Shown one piece after another: positions 1-6,354 of a DNA stretch of 6,484 nucleotides. Position numbers and translations under genes: made by a program. The stretch covers positions 1 through 6,484 of the forward strand of contig JAAYZZ010000073.1 of assembly GCA_012514595.1 (NCBI GenBank), read 5' to 3'. Numbering within the stretch: position 1 is the stretch's first letter; every line of letters starts with the position of its first letter. Under the pieces are notes generated by a model. The model searched no databases and was not told the DNA's origin. It saw only the letters and a list, made by a program, of their open reading frames with translations. This DNA comes from Elusimicrobiota bacterium. GTDB taxonomy: Bacteria; Omnitrophota; Gorgyraeia; Zapsychrales; Fredricksoniimonadaceae.

Positions 1-2001
1 AGCGGCACCATTCATAAGATGGGTACTGTCGATGATGGCAACACCACCATGGACTGGATGGAGCAGGAGAAGGAGCGAGGGATCACGATCACGTCGGCAA
101 ATACGACCACGTTCTGGAAGAATCACAAGATCAATATCATCGATACTCCCGGACACGTGGACTTCACGGTCGAGGTTGAGCGTTCTTTGAAAGTTCTCGA
201 TGGAGCCGTCATCGTCCTTTGCGCCACGAGCGGTGTCCAGTCCCAGACCGAAACAGTCTGGCGTCAGGCCGACCGCTATCAGGTTCCCCGGATCGCCTTT
301 ATCAATAAGGTTGATCGTTTGGGCGCGGATTTTGATCGTGTTCTCAAGCAGGTCCATGACCGTCTGGGGGCCAATGCGGCGGCGATCAATTTTCCCGATG
401 CGCATGAAGACAGCTTCAAGGGGATCATTGATGTCGTCAACATGCAGTACATCACCTATGAAGATGCCGACGGGATGAAGCTGACCCGTTCGGACATTCC
501 TGCAGAGTTCAAGGCCAGGGCCGATCAGTATCGCCACGATCTCATTGAGAAGGTCGCTGAGGCTGATGACGAGATCATGGAGAAGTATGTCCACGAGAAG
601 CCTGTTACTGCCGAGGAGTTAAGGGCAGGGATCCGCAGAGGGGTGCTGAAGGCGAAGTTCCTTCCCGTTCTTTCCGGCACCGCCCTTCGCAACCGTGGTG
701 TTCAGCTTGTCCTGGATGCTGTGACGGACTTCCTTCCTTCCCCTCTCGATGTCCCCCCTGTCAAGGGAAAGCATCCCTATAAAGAGGAAGAGGTCGTTCG
801 CAAGCCCCAAGATTCCGAACCGCTGTCCGCGTTGAGTTTCAAGATCATGTCCGATCCTTATGTCGGGAAGTTGTTCTTTACCCGAATCTATTCCGGAGTC
901 ATTAATTCCGGAGATACGCTATATAACGCCACACGTGACCGTCGGGAGCGCATCTCAAAGATCGTGCTTATGCGTTCCAACCGGCAGGAGATCATTGCCC
1001 GCGCCGGGGCTGGGGAGATCGTGGCGCTTGTGGGGCTCAAGGAGACCAAGAACGGCGATACCCTTTGCCGGGAAGATGCTCCGATCGTTCTGGAGAACAT
1101 GAAAGTTCCGGAGCCGGTGGTGTCCATGGCGTTGGAGCCAAAATCCAAGGCCGACCAGGATAAACTCGGCATCATCCTCAAGAAGTTTCTCGACGAGGAT
1201 CCTTCGCTCCGCTGTGAGTACGATCAGGAGACGTCCCAGACCATTCTTTCGGGGATGGGCGAGTTGCATTTGGAGATCATCATCGACCGGATGCGCCGTG
1301 AGCATGGCCTGGAGGCCAACATCGGCCGTCCCCAGGTCGCTTATAAGGAAACGATCACGCGCAAGGTCCAGGGGGTTGTCGGAAAGTTCATTTCCCAGAC
1401 CGGTGGCCGTGGTCAGTATGGGCACGTCGTCGTGAACGTCGAGCCTGCCGAGCCGGGGACCGGCGTCAAGTTCGTGGATGAGATCCGCGGGGGAGCGATC
1501 CCTCGTGAGTATATCAAGTCCGTTCAGACGGGGATCATGAGTCAGTCCCAGAACGGGATCCTGGCCGCATATCCTGTCACGGATATCGTTGTGACGCTGT
1601 ATGACGGTTCGTTCCACGAGGTCGACTCGAGCGATATCGCCTTCCAGTTGGCGGCCAAGATCGCTCTCAAGGATGCGTTGAACCGCGGAGGGTCGGTCTT
1701 TACGGAGCCGATCATGGCGATCGAGATTTCCTGCCCTGAGGAGTTCATGGGATCCGTGATCGGAGACCTGAACACCCGTCGGGCGAAGATCACGGAGCTC
1801 GGAAATATCGGGGTCCTGAAGACCACCCGGGCTGAGGTGCCTTTGGCCGAGATGTTCAATTATGCCAACGCGCTCCGCTCTCTCACACAGGGACGGGCAA
1901 GCTTCTCGATGGAGCCTTCGTATTATGCCCAGGTTCCGAATAACCTCGCGGAGAAGATCATCGGCGCGCGTCAGGAATACATCAACCGACGGAAAGTATA
2001 A
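1..2001 (+). CDS. fusA: Elongation factor G, 5'-truncated by the window edge
   Basis: EF-G is the cytoplasmic GTPase that drives tRNA-mRNA translocation and, with the recycling factor, ribosome splitting. The reading frame is open from base 1: the first codons read SGTIHKMG and align with E. coli EF-G from about residue 34. Roughly 33 residues, including the P-loop, are therefore missing, and 666 codons are present, which fits a full protein near 700 residues. Visible parts, by codon of the window, are switch I (ERGITIT, about 23-29), DTPGHVD (48-54), NKVD (102-105), the SGTA G5 motif (225-228), domain II from about 273, domain III from about 370, domain IV with GGRGQYGH (468-475), and domain V from about 569. 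The tip-of-domain-IV histidine in FHEVDSS (codon 539) matches E. coli His583. The gene ends in TAA, 32 bases before tuf. The ATG at 19 is internal and is not the start. No frameshift is seen. Confidence 0.98.
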   Translation, partial: SGTIHKMGTVDDGNTTMDWMEQEKERGITITSANTTTFWKNHKINIIDTPGHVDFTVEVERSLKVLDGAVIVLCATSGVQSQTETVWRQADRYQVPRIAFINKVDRLGADFDRVLKQVHDRLGANAAAINFPDAHEDSFKGIIDVVNMQYITYEDADGMKLTRSDIPAEFKARADQYRHDLIEKVAEADDEIMEKYVHEKPVTAEELRAGIRRGVLKAKFLPVLSGTALRNRGVQLVLDAVTDFLPSPLDVPPVKGKHPYKEEEVVRKPQDSEPLSALSFKIMSDPYVGKLFFTRIYSGVINSGDTLYNATRDRRERISKIVLMRSNRQEIIARAGAGEIVALVGLKETKNGDTLCREDAPIVLENMKVPEPVVSMALEPKSKADQDKLGIILKKFLDEDPSLRCEYDQETSQTILSGMGELHLEIIIDRMRREHGLEANIGRPQVAYKETITRKVQGVVGKFISQTGGRGQYGHVVVNVEPAEPGTGVKFVDEIRGGAIPREYIKSVQTGIMSQSQNGILAAYPVTDIVVTLYDGSFHEVDSSDIAFQLAAKIALKDALNRGGSVFTEPIMAIEISCPEEFMGSVIGDLNTRRAKITELGNIGVLKTTRAEVPLAEMFNYANALRSLTQGRASFSMEPSYYAQVPNNLAEKIIGARQEYINRRKV

Positions 2002-2017
2002 GTTTGAGATAAGTTGA

Positions 2018-2033
2018 AAAGGGAGGAATAGTC
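2018..2033 (+). promoter_or_regulatory. Strong Shine-Dalgarno site of tuf
   Basis: AAAGGGAGGA at 2018-2027 is a near-ideal Shine-Dalgarno sequence, with six bases between it and the ATG at 2034. It is the strongest ribosome-binding site in the window, as expected for EF-Tu, usually one of the most abundant bacterial proteins. It fixes the tuf start. No -35/-10 pair or hairpin is evident in the rest of the fusA-tuf gap. Confidence 0.85.
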
Positions 2034-3227
2034 ATGGCAAAAGAAAAGTTCGAAAGGACAAAGCCGCACCTGAACATCGGGACCATCGGCCACGTCGACC
2101 ACGGAAAGACGACGCTGTCTGCGGCCATCACAACGACCCTCGCGAAAAAGGGTCTGGCCCAGGAGCGTGCTTATGATTCGATCGATAACGCACCCGAAGA
2201 GAAGGCGCGCGGCGTGACGATCAACATCTCCCATCTGGAGTACCAGACGGAGACCCGTCATTACGCGCATATCGACTGCCCCGGCCACGCCGACTTCATC
2301 AAGAACATGATCACCGGTGCGGCCCAGATGGACGGTGCGATCCTCGTGGTCTCCGCGGCGGACGGCCCCATGCCGCAGACCCGCGAGCACATCCTCCTTG
2401 CGCGCCAGGTGAACGTTCCGCGTATCGTCGTTTTCCTCAATAAGTGCGACATGGCGGATCCGGAGCTCCTGGATCTCGTTGAGATGGAGGTCCGCGACCT
2501 TCTGACGAAGTACAAGTTCGATGGCGATAACACCCCGGTCATCCGCGGGTCCGCCCTCGAGGCGCTCAATAATCCTGCCGACTTCGACGGGAAGTCCAAG
2601 TGCATTCTCGAGCTCATGAAGGCGGTGGATGAGTGGATCCCGCTCCCGCAGCGTGAGCTGGACAAACCGTTCTTGATGGCGGTCGAGGACATCTTCTCGA
2701 TCTCCGGTCGCGGAACCGTGGCCACAGGCCGTATCGACCGCGGGGTCTGCAAGGTCGGTCAGGAAGCCGATATCGTCGGGCTTCGTCCGCAGATCAGCAA
2801 GACCACCATCACGGGTGTCGAGATGTTCCGCAAGGAGCTGGACGAAGGGCAGGCCGGGGATAACGTCGGTCTTCTCCTTCGCGGCGTTGATAAGGAGACC
2901 ATCGAGCGCGGCATGGTCCTCGCGGCCCCGGGCTCGATCAAACCGCACAAGAAGTTCAAGTGCCAGGTCTACATCCTGACCAAGGAAGAGGGTGGGCGTC
3001 ATACACCGTTCTTCAAGGGATATCGTCCGCAGTTCTACTTCCGGACGACGGACGTGACCGGGACCGCCGAGCTTCTTGCGGGGGTCGAGATGTGTATGCC
3101 TGGTGATAACGTTGAGCTCACCGTTGAGCTGATCACGCCCGTCGCGGCGGAGAAGGATCTTCGTTTCGCGATCCGTGAAGGCGGCAAGACGGTCGGCGCG
3201 GGTGTCGTCACCCAGGTCATCGAGTAA
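2034..3227 (+). CDS. tuf: Elongation factor Tu
   Basis: EF-Tu carries aminoacyl-tRNA to the ribosomal A site as a GTP complex. The 397-residue product is complete and close to the 394 of E. coli. The N-terminal KEKFERTKPH is typical. The GTPase domain shows GHVDHGKT (19-26), the switch I segment EEKARGVTIN (55-64), DCPGHADF (81-88) with the catalytic His85, NKCD (136-139) and SAL (173-175). Domain II begins near DKPF (210-213) with ISGRGTVATGR, and domain III contains GGRHTPFFKGYRPQFYFR and ends REGGKTVGAGVVTQVIE. Residues at the E. coli kirromycin contact positions (the Gln in LLARQ, the Gly and Gln in FFKGYRPQ, the Ala in FAIREGG) are all retained, so sensitivity to that drug class is inferred. 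A small insertion of about three residues near 180-190 relative to E. coli is unremarkable. Codon use is the most restricted in the window: nearly all Ile codons are ATC and nearly all Phe codons TTC. The gene sits between fusA and rpsJ, the usual tuf position at the end of the str operon. Confidence 0.99.
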   Translation: MAKEKFERTKPHLNIGTIGHVDHGKTTLSAAITTTLAKKGLAQERAYDSIDNAPEEKARGVTINISHLEYQTETRHYAHIDCPGHADFIKNMITGAAQMDGAILVVSAADGPMPQTREHILLARQVNVPRIVVFLNKCDMADPELLDLVEMEVRDLLTKYKFDGDNTPVIRGSALEALNNPADFDGKSKCILELMKAVDEWIPLPQRELDKPFLMAVEDIFSISGRGTVATGRIDRGVCKVGQEADIVGLRPQISKTTITGVEMFRKELDEGQAGDNVGLLLRGVDKETIERGMVLAAPGSIKPHKKFKCQVYILTKEEGGRHTPFFKGYRPQFYFRTTDVTGTAELLAGVEMCMPGDNVELTVELITPVAAEKDLRFAIREGGKTVGAGVVTQVIE

Positions 3228-3253
3228 GGTAAAGAGAAAGAACTGGACGTTCC

Positions 3254-3556
3254 ATGCAGAAGATCAGGATCAAACTCAAGGCGTATGATCATCGGCTGAT
3301 CGATCAGTCGACGCAGGAGATCGTGGATACGGCGATACGGACCGGGGCCAAGGTTCTTGGCCCGGTCCCGTTGCCGACGAAGAAGGAGCTCTATACGGTC
3401 CTTCGTTCGCCGGTCATCGACAAGAAGTCGCGTGAGCAATTCTCCCTGGCGACCCACAAGAGGCTCATTGACCTTGTGGAACCCACCTCCAAGACCGTCG
3501 AGGCGCTTCGGAAGTTGAATCTCCCTGCCGGCGTGGATGTCGAGATCAAACAATAA
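3254..3556 (+). CDS. rpsJ: 30S ribosomal protein S10 (also the NusE factor)
   Basis: S10 is a protein of the 30S subunit head. In well-studied bacteria it also acts as NusE, binding NusB and NusG in antitermination and transcription-translation coupling. The 100-residue product compares with 103 in E. coli. Diagnostic segments are IRIKLKAYDHRLIDQS near the start, GPVPLPTKKE in the middle, THKRLIDLVEPTSKTV after residue 70, and the AGVDVEIKQ end. The long loop around residues 50-60 (SPVIDKKSREQ) has the expected form. The ATG at 3254 matches the family start (MQKIRIKLKA). The upstream ribosome-binding site is poor: only TGGA at 3244-3247 or a purine run further up. The gene lies 26 bases after the tuf stop, so it is probably cotranscribed with tuf. 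Confidence 0.98.
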   Translation: MQKIRIKLKAYDHRLIDQSTQEIVDTAIRTGAKVLGPVPLPTKKELYTVLRSPVIDKKSREQFSLATHKRLIDLVEPTSKTVEALRKLNLPAGVDVEIKQ

Positions 3557-3565
3557 TTCATCTGA

Positions 3566-3575
3566 ACGGAATGAT
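3566..3575 (+). promoter_or_regulatory. Weak ribosome-binding site that supports the rplC start
   Basis: ACGGA at 3566-3570 is followed five bases later by the ATG at 3576, acceptable spacing for a weak Shine-Dalgarno. The same site directly abuts another ATG at 3571, which is out of frame and too close to be used well. This favours 3576 as the rplC start, in agreement with the family N-terminus. Confidence 0.5.
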
Positions 3576-4283
3576 ATGCTGAGCGGTTTGCTAGGAAAAA
3601 AGATCGGGATGACACAGTTCTTCGACGCGGATGGGAACATCGTTCCCGTCACGGCGCTCGAGGTCGGGCCCTGCTATGTGTTGGGTCTCAAGGAGAATCC
3701 CCGCAAGGTGCTTCTGGGATTCGACAAGATGAAGGAGACCAACTGCACGAAGCCGCGTCTGGGGTTCTTTAAGAAAGCGAATGCTCCAGCTCTGCGCACC
3801 GTCCTGGAGTTCCGTTCAACGGACAATGCGGCCTATCAGATCGGTCAGGAGCTCAAGGCAGATTTCTTCCGTCCCGGGGAATATGTTCATGTCGTGGGGA
3901 CATCCATCGGGCGTGGTTTCCAGGGCGGGATGAAGCGGCACAACTGGTCGGGAGGCGGCGCTGGACATGGTTCCATGCATCACCGTCAGATCGGGTCCAC
4001 GGGTGCCAATACCTATCCTGGTCGCATTCTCCCCGGGAAGACCATGCCGGGACATATGGGAAATGAGCGCGTCACGGTCGAGAACCTGCGCGTCATGCAT
4101 GTGGATGTCGAGGGTAATATGATCCTTGTGAAAGGGGCAGTTCCTGGCGCCAAGAACGGTCTTGTGTCCATCGTGCGCTCCCAGAAGAAGGCGTATCGTT
4201 CTCTCGATGAGAAGAAGGAAGTCGTCATTCACAAGCGGAATCCGATGAAGCAGGCGAAGGCCGCGGCCAAGAAGAAGGCATAA
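3576..4283 (+). CDS. rplC: 50S ribosomal protein L3 with a lysine-rich C-terminal tail
   Basis: L3 is an early-assembly 50S protein whose internal extension reaches toward the peptidyl transferase centre. From ATG 3576 the product is 235 residues, against 209 in E. coli. The start gives MLSGLLGKKIGMTQFF, the standard L3 N-terminus. An in-frame ATG at 3537 would add 13 unrelated residues overlapping rpsJ and was not chosen. The central loop is clear: GTSIGRGFQGGMKRHNW (108-124), the Gly/His-rich GGGAGHGSMHHRQIGSTG, then PGKTMPGHMGNERVTVE and LVKGAVPG (184-191). The Gln methylated by PrmB in E. coli (Gln150) aligns with Thr146 here. After the normal end of the family near residue 203 there are about 32 extra residues, strongly basic and ending KQAKAAAKKKA. 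The gene lies 19 bases after rpsJ and 24 before rplD, in standard S10 operon order. Confidence 0.97.
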   Translation: MLSGLLGKKIGMTQFFDADGNIVPVTALEVGPCYVLGLKENPRKVLLGFDKMKETNCTKPRLGFFKKANAPALRTVLEFRSTDNAAYQIGQELKADFFRPGEYVHVVGTSIGRGFQGGMKRHNWSGGGAGHGSMHHRQIGSTGANTYPGRILPGKTMPGHMGNERVTVENLRVMHVDVEGNMILVKGAVPGAKNGLVSIVRSQKKAYRSLDEKKEVVIHKRNPMKQAKAAAKKKA

Positions 4284-4307
4284 GCGAAGAGGCAGGTTGA
4301 AGACGTT

Positions 4308-4931
4308 ATGGCGAAGTTAATTATCTATAGCATTGACGGCAAAGAGAATGGGGCGATCGAGCTCCCTTCCGGCTTCGAGAAGGCCGTGAACAAGGCCGTG
4401 ATCCATCAGGCTGTTGAGATGTACCGGGCCAATCAGCGCCAGGGCACCCTTGACACCAAGACCCGTTCACAGGTCTCCGGAGGTAACAAAAAACCGTTCC
4501 GTCAGAAGGGGACCGGTCAGGCCCGTCAGGGATCCTCCCGATCCCCGCTCTGGCATCATGGTGGGGTCGCCTTTGGCCCTCATCCGCGCGATTTCAGTTT
4601 CTCTGTTCCCAAGAAGGTGCGGACAGCGGCCTTGAGGGAATCTTTGAAGGCGCGTTATCAGGAAGGTTCCATCGTCTGTGTTGACGCGATCACGCTCAAA
4701 GCGGCCAAGACCAAGGAGTTCTCAGGGGTCCTGAAGACATTCAAGATCTCGGGCAAGAAGGTCCTGGCGTTATCAGAAGGGATGTCCCCCGAGGTCGTTC
4801 GGGCCTCGCGCAATATCAGAGGGCTGGAGCAGGGGAGCGCCGGCGATGTGAACGCCTATGACATTCTCAAGTCCGCGAAACTTTTCGCGACAAAGGATGC
4901 CATGGAAAAACTTTTGAAGAGACTGAAATGA
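4308..4931 (+). CDS. rplD: 50S ribosomal protein L4
   Basis: L4 is a 50S assembly protein whose extended loop lines the constriction of the peptide exit tunnel. The product is 207 residues, compared with 201 in E. coli. The tunnel loop is recognisable from about residue 50 to 100: TRSQVSGGNKKPFRQKGTG, QARQGSSRSPLW, HHGGVAFGPHPRDFSFSVPKK. Lys67 in RQKGTG matches the E. coli lysine whose change gives erythromycin resistance, and it is intact. The C-terminal globular half contains ARNIRGLEQG and DILKSAKL. Possible ribosome-binding sites are AGGT at 4294-4297 or AAGAGG slightly further up, neither ideal. The stop TGA overlaps the rplW start as ATGA. In E. coli, L4 represses its operon through the S10 leader; no such leader is present between tuf and rpsJ here. 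Confidence 0.98.
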   Translation: MAKLIIYSIDGKENGAIELPSGFEKAVNKAVIHQAVEMYRANQRQGTLDTKTRSQVSGGNKKPFRQKGTGQARQGSSRSPLWHHGGVAFGPHPRDFSFSVPKKVRTAALRESLKARYQEGSIVCVDAITLKAAKTKEFSGVLKTFKISGKKVLALSEGMSPEVVRASRNIRGLEQGSAGDVNAYDILKSAKLFATKDAMEKLLKRLK

Positions 4932-5206
4932 GAACCAGCTACGACGTTATCCGGAACATCCTGCGGACTGAGAAAGGCACCTCCATCGAGAAGGCGCGCC
5001 AGTATCTCTTTCGCGTGGCGTCCTCTGCGACCAAGCCGGACATCAAGAAGGCGGTGGAGGAGATCTATAAAGTGAAGGTCGCTTCTGTCAACGTGGTGAA
5101 CGTCCCGGGCAAGAGAAAGCGCGTCCGGATGAAGTTCGGTTATACGGCGGACTGGAAGAAGGCGATCGTGACCCTCAAAGAGGGCAGCAAGATCGAGGTG
5201 GCATAA
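4928..5206 (+). CDS. rplW: 50S ribosomal protein L23
   Basis: L23 sits at the exit of the peptide tunnel and is the docking site for trigger factor and the signal recognition particle. The product is 92 residues (100 in E. coli). The N-terminus SYDVIRNILRTEKGT matches the family block usually read as PxxTEKS. Glu15 aligns with E. coli Glu18, the trigger factor contact, and is conserved, while the proline common in this block is replaced. The central strand and extended loop carry KPDIKKAVEEIYKVKV, then GKRKRVR, and the protein ends with the typical WKKAIVTLKEGSKIE. The start ATG overlaps the rplD stop by four bases, and GAAGAGA at 4916-4922 within rplD serves as ribosome-binding site, so translation is probably coupled to L4. 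The stop shares one base with the rplB start. Confidence 0.97.
   Translation: MRTSYDVIRNILRTEKGTSIEKARQYLFRVASSATKPDIKKAVEEIYKVKVASVNVVNVPGKRKRVRMKFGYTADWKKAIVTLKEGSKIEVA
5195..5205 (+). promoter_or_regulatory. Shine-Dalgarno site of rplB inside the end of rplW
   Basis: GAGGTGG at 5195-5201 lies in the last codons of rplW, four bases before the rplB ATG at 5206. It is a good Shine-Dalgarno match. With the TAATG stop/start junction it implies that ribosomes ending rplW can pass to, or re-form on, rplB. Confidence 0.7.
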
Positions 5207-6045
5207 TGGGGATCAAGCGGTTCAACCCGACAACGAACGGTCTCAGGCACGCGGCCCTTGTGGATTTCGCGGAGCTGACAAAACATACGCCTGAAAAGTC
5301 TCTCCTGGAGCCTCTGCGTAAGAGCGGTGGCCGCAATAATTATGGCCGTGTGACATCCCGCCGTAAGGGCGGCGGTCACAAGCGGATGTATCGTCTTATT
5401 GATTTCAAGCGCAATCGCATTGATGATCCTGCCGTGGTCCTGGGGATCGAATATGATCCGAACCGCACGTGCCGTATTGCGCTCATTCAGTACCAGAGCG
5501 ATAAAACGAAGAGCTATATTCTGGCTCCTGTCGAGACCCGCGTGGGGGACATGGTTGTCAGCACCAATTCCGAGGATGTCGAGATCCAGGCGGGCAATGC
5601 GATGCCGTTGACGCGTATTCCTCTCGGGACCTTGGTCCACAATATTGAGCTCAAGCCCGGGACTGGCGGAAAGATCGCCCGTTCCGCCGGGGCTTATGCG
5701 CAGCTGGTCGCCAAGGAAGGTGCTGTGGCGCATCTGAAGATGCCCTCGAGCGAGCTTCGCATTGTTCCGAGCGCCTGCCGCGCGACGATCGGCCAGCTCT
5801 CGAACCCCGAACACGGGACCCAGTCCATCGGAAAGGCCGGACGCAACCGCTGGAAGGGCAAGCGCCCGGTCTCGCGCGGCGTGGTCCGGAATCCGGTCGA
5901 CCATCCGCATGGTGGTGGTGAAGGGAAGGCCCCTCAGGGCAATCCGCATCCTGTCTCTCCATGGGGAAAGAAGACAAAGGGGTTGAAGACGCGCTCACCT
6001 CGCAAGTATTCGAACAAGTTCATTGTTAAAAGAAGGACGAAGTAA
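5206..6045 (+). CDS. rplB: 50S ribosomal protein L2
   Basis: L2 is a large 23S rRNA-binding protein needed for subunit association and an active peptidyl transferase centre. The product is 279 residues against 273 in E. coli. It begins GIKRFNPTTNGLRHA. The OB-fold part includes GRNNYGRVTSRRKGGGHKRMYR (residues 42-63) and the EYDPNRT block (82-88). The SH3-like part includes GTLVHNIELKPGTGGKIARSAG (141-162) and later GKAGRNRWKGKRP. The C-terminal PVDHPHGGGEG block holds Asp232, His233 and His235, aligned with E. coli Asp228, His229 and His231, the functionally important residues. The basic end KFIVKRRTK is typical. The start is fixed by the overlap with rplW and the site GAGGTGG. The rpsS start follows three bases after the stop. 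Confidence 0.99.
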   Translation: MGIKRFNPTTNGLRHAALVDFAELTKHTPEKSLLEPLRKSGGRNNYGRVTSRRKGGGHKRMYRLIDFKRNRIDDPAVVLGIEYDPNRTCRIALIQYQSDKTKSYILAPVETRVGDMVVSTNSEDVEIQAGNAMPLTRIPLGTLVHNIELKPGTGGKIARSAGAYAQLVAKEGAVAHLKMPSSELRIVPSACRATIGQLSNPEHGTQSIGKAGRNRWKGKRPVSRGVVRNPVDHPHGGGEGKAPQGNPHPVSPWGKKTKGLKTRSPRKYSNKFIVKRRTK

Positions 6046-6048
6046 ACT

Positions 6049-6336
6049 ATGGCACGTTCTATCGCCAAGGGCCCATTCGTGGATGAGTCTTTGAAAAGGA
6101 AGTTCGACAAGATGGTGGCTTCGGGCCAGAAGCAGCCGATCAAGATGTGGTCGCGCCGCTCGACGATCCTTCCGGACTTCGTGGGCTATACCTTTGCGGT
6201 GCACAACGGCAACAAGCATATTCCGATCTTCATCACCGAGAACATGGTGGGATTCAAGTTCGGGGAGTTTGTGGCCACGCGCACCTTCCGTCAGCACGGC
6301 GGCGTGAAGGCCAAAAATGACATGCAGCAGAAGTAA
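6049..6336 (+). CDS. rpsS: 30S ribosomal protein S19
   Basis: S19 is a protein of the 30S head near the A site that forms an intersubunit bridge with the 50S central protuberance. The product is 95 residues (92 in E. coli). It reads MARSIAKGPFVDESL at the start, then WSRRSTILPDFVGYTFAVHNG (34-54), HIPIFITENMVGFKFGEF (57-74) and TRTFRQHGG near the end, all standard family blocks. The C-terminal tail, AKNDMQQK, is less lysine-rich than that of E. coli. AAGGA at 6033-6037 within the end of rplB is a plausible ribosome-binding site, although its spacing of 11 bases is long. The gene lies between rplB and rplV as in the S10 operons of most bacteria. Confidence 0.98.
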   Translation: MARSIAKGPFVDESLKRKFDKMVASGQKQPIKMWSRRSTILPDFVGYTFAVHNGNKHIPIFITENMVGFKFGEFVATRTFRQHGGVKAKNDMQQK

Positions 6337-6354
6337 TCTAGGGGACGGTTCATC

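Noticed and set aside
19..21. ATG at 19 as the start of EF-G
   Set aside because: The frame is open to base 1 and the preceding codons SGTIHK match the EF-G sequence just after the P-loop region, so this Met is internal and the gene begins outside the window.
899..927. TATAAC at 922-927 as a possible -10 promoter element inside fusA
   Set aside because: The sequence 17 bases upstream does not resemble a -35 element, and the site is in the middle of domain II coding sequence. A chance match is likely.
2002..2033. Possible terminator or promoter between fusA and tuf
   Set aside because: No inverted repeat followed by a T run and no -35/-10 pair can be seen. The gap holds only the tuf ribosome-binding site.
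1971..3002. A long open frame on the - strand opposite tuf (about 343 codons)
   Set aside because: Its translation shows no recognisable family and is rich in Arg, Asp and His, as expected for the reverse complement of a strongly codon-biased gene. It lies wholly opposite the unmistakable EF-Tu and the end of EF-G.
3537..3575. Upstream in-frame ATG that would lengthen L3 by 13 residues
   Set aside because: It lies inside rpsJ, has no suitable ribosome-binding site, and adds a sequence absent from L3 proteins. The start at 3576 gives the normal L3 N-terminus.
5140..5949. A - strand open frame of about 269 codons opposite rplB
   Set aside because: It is the antisense shadow of L2, with no family motif. 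Similar antisense frames at 955-1617 and 5995-6468 were rejected for the same reason.
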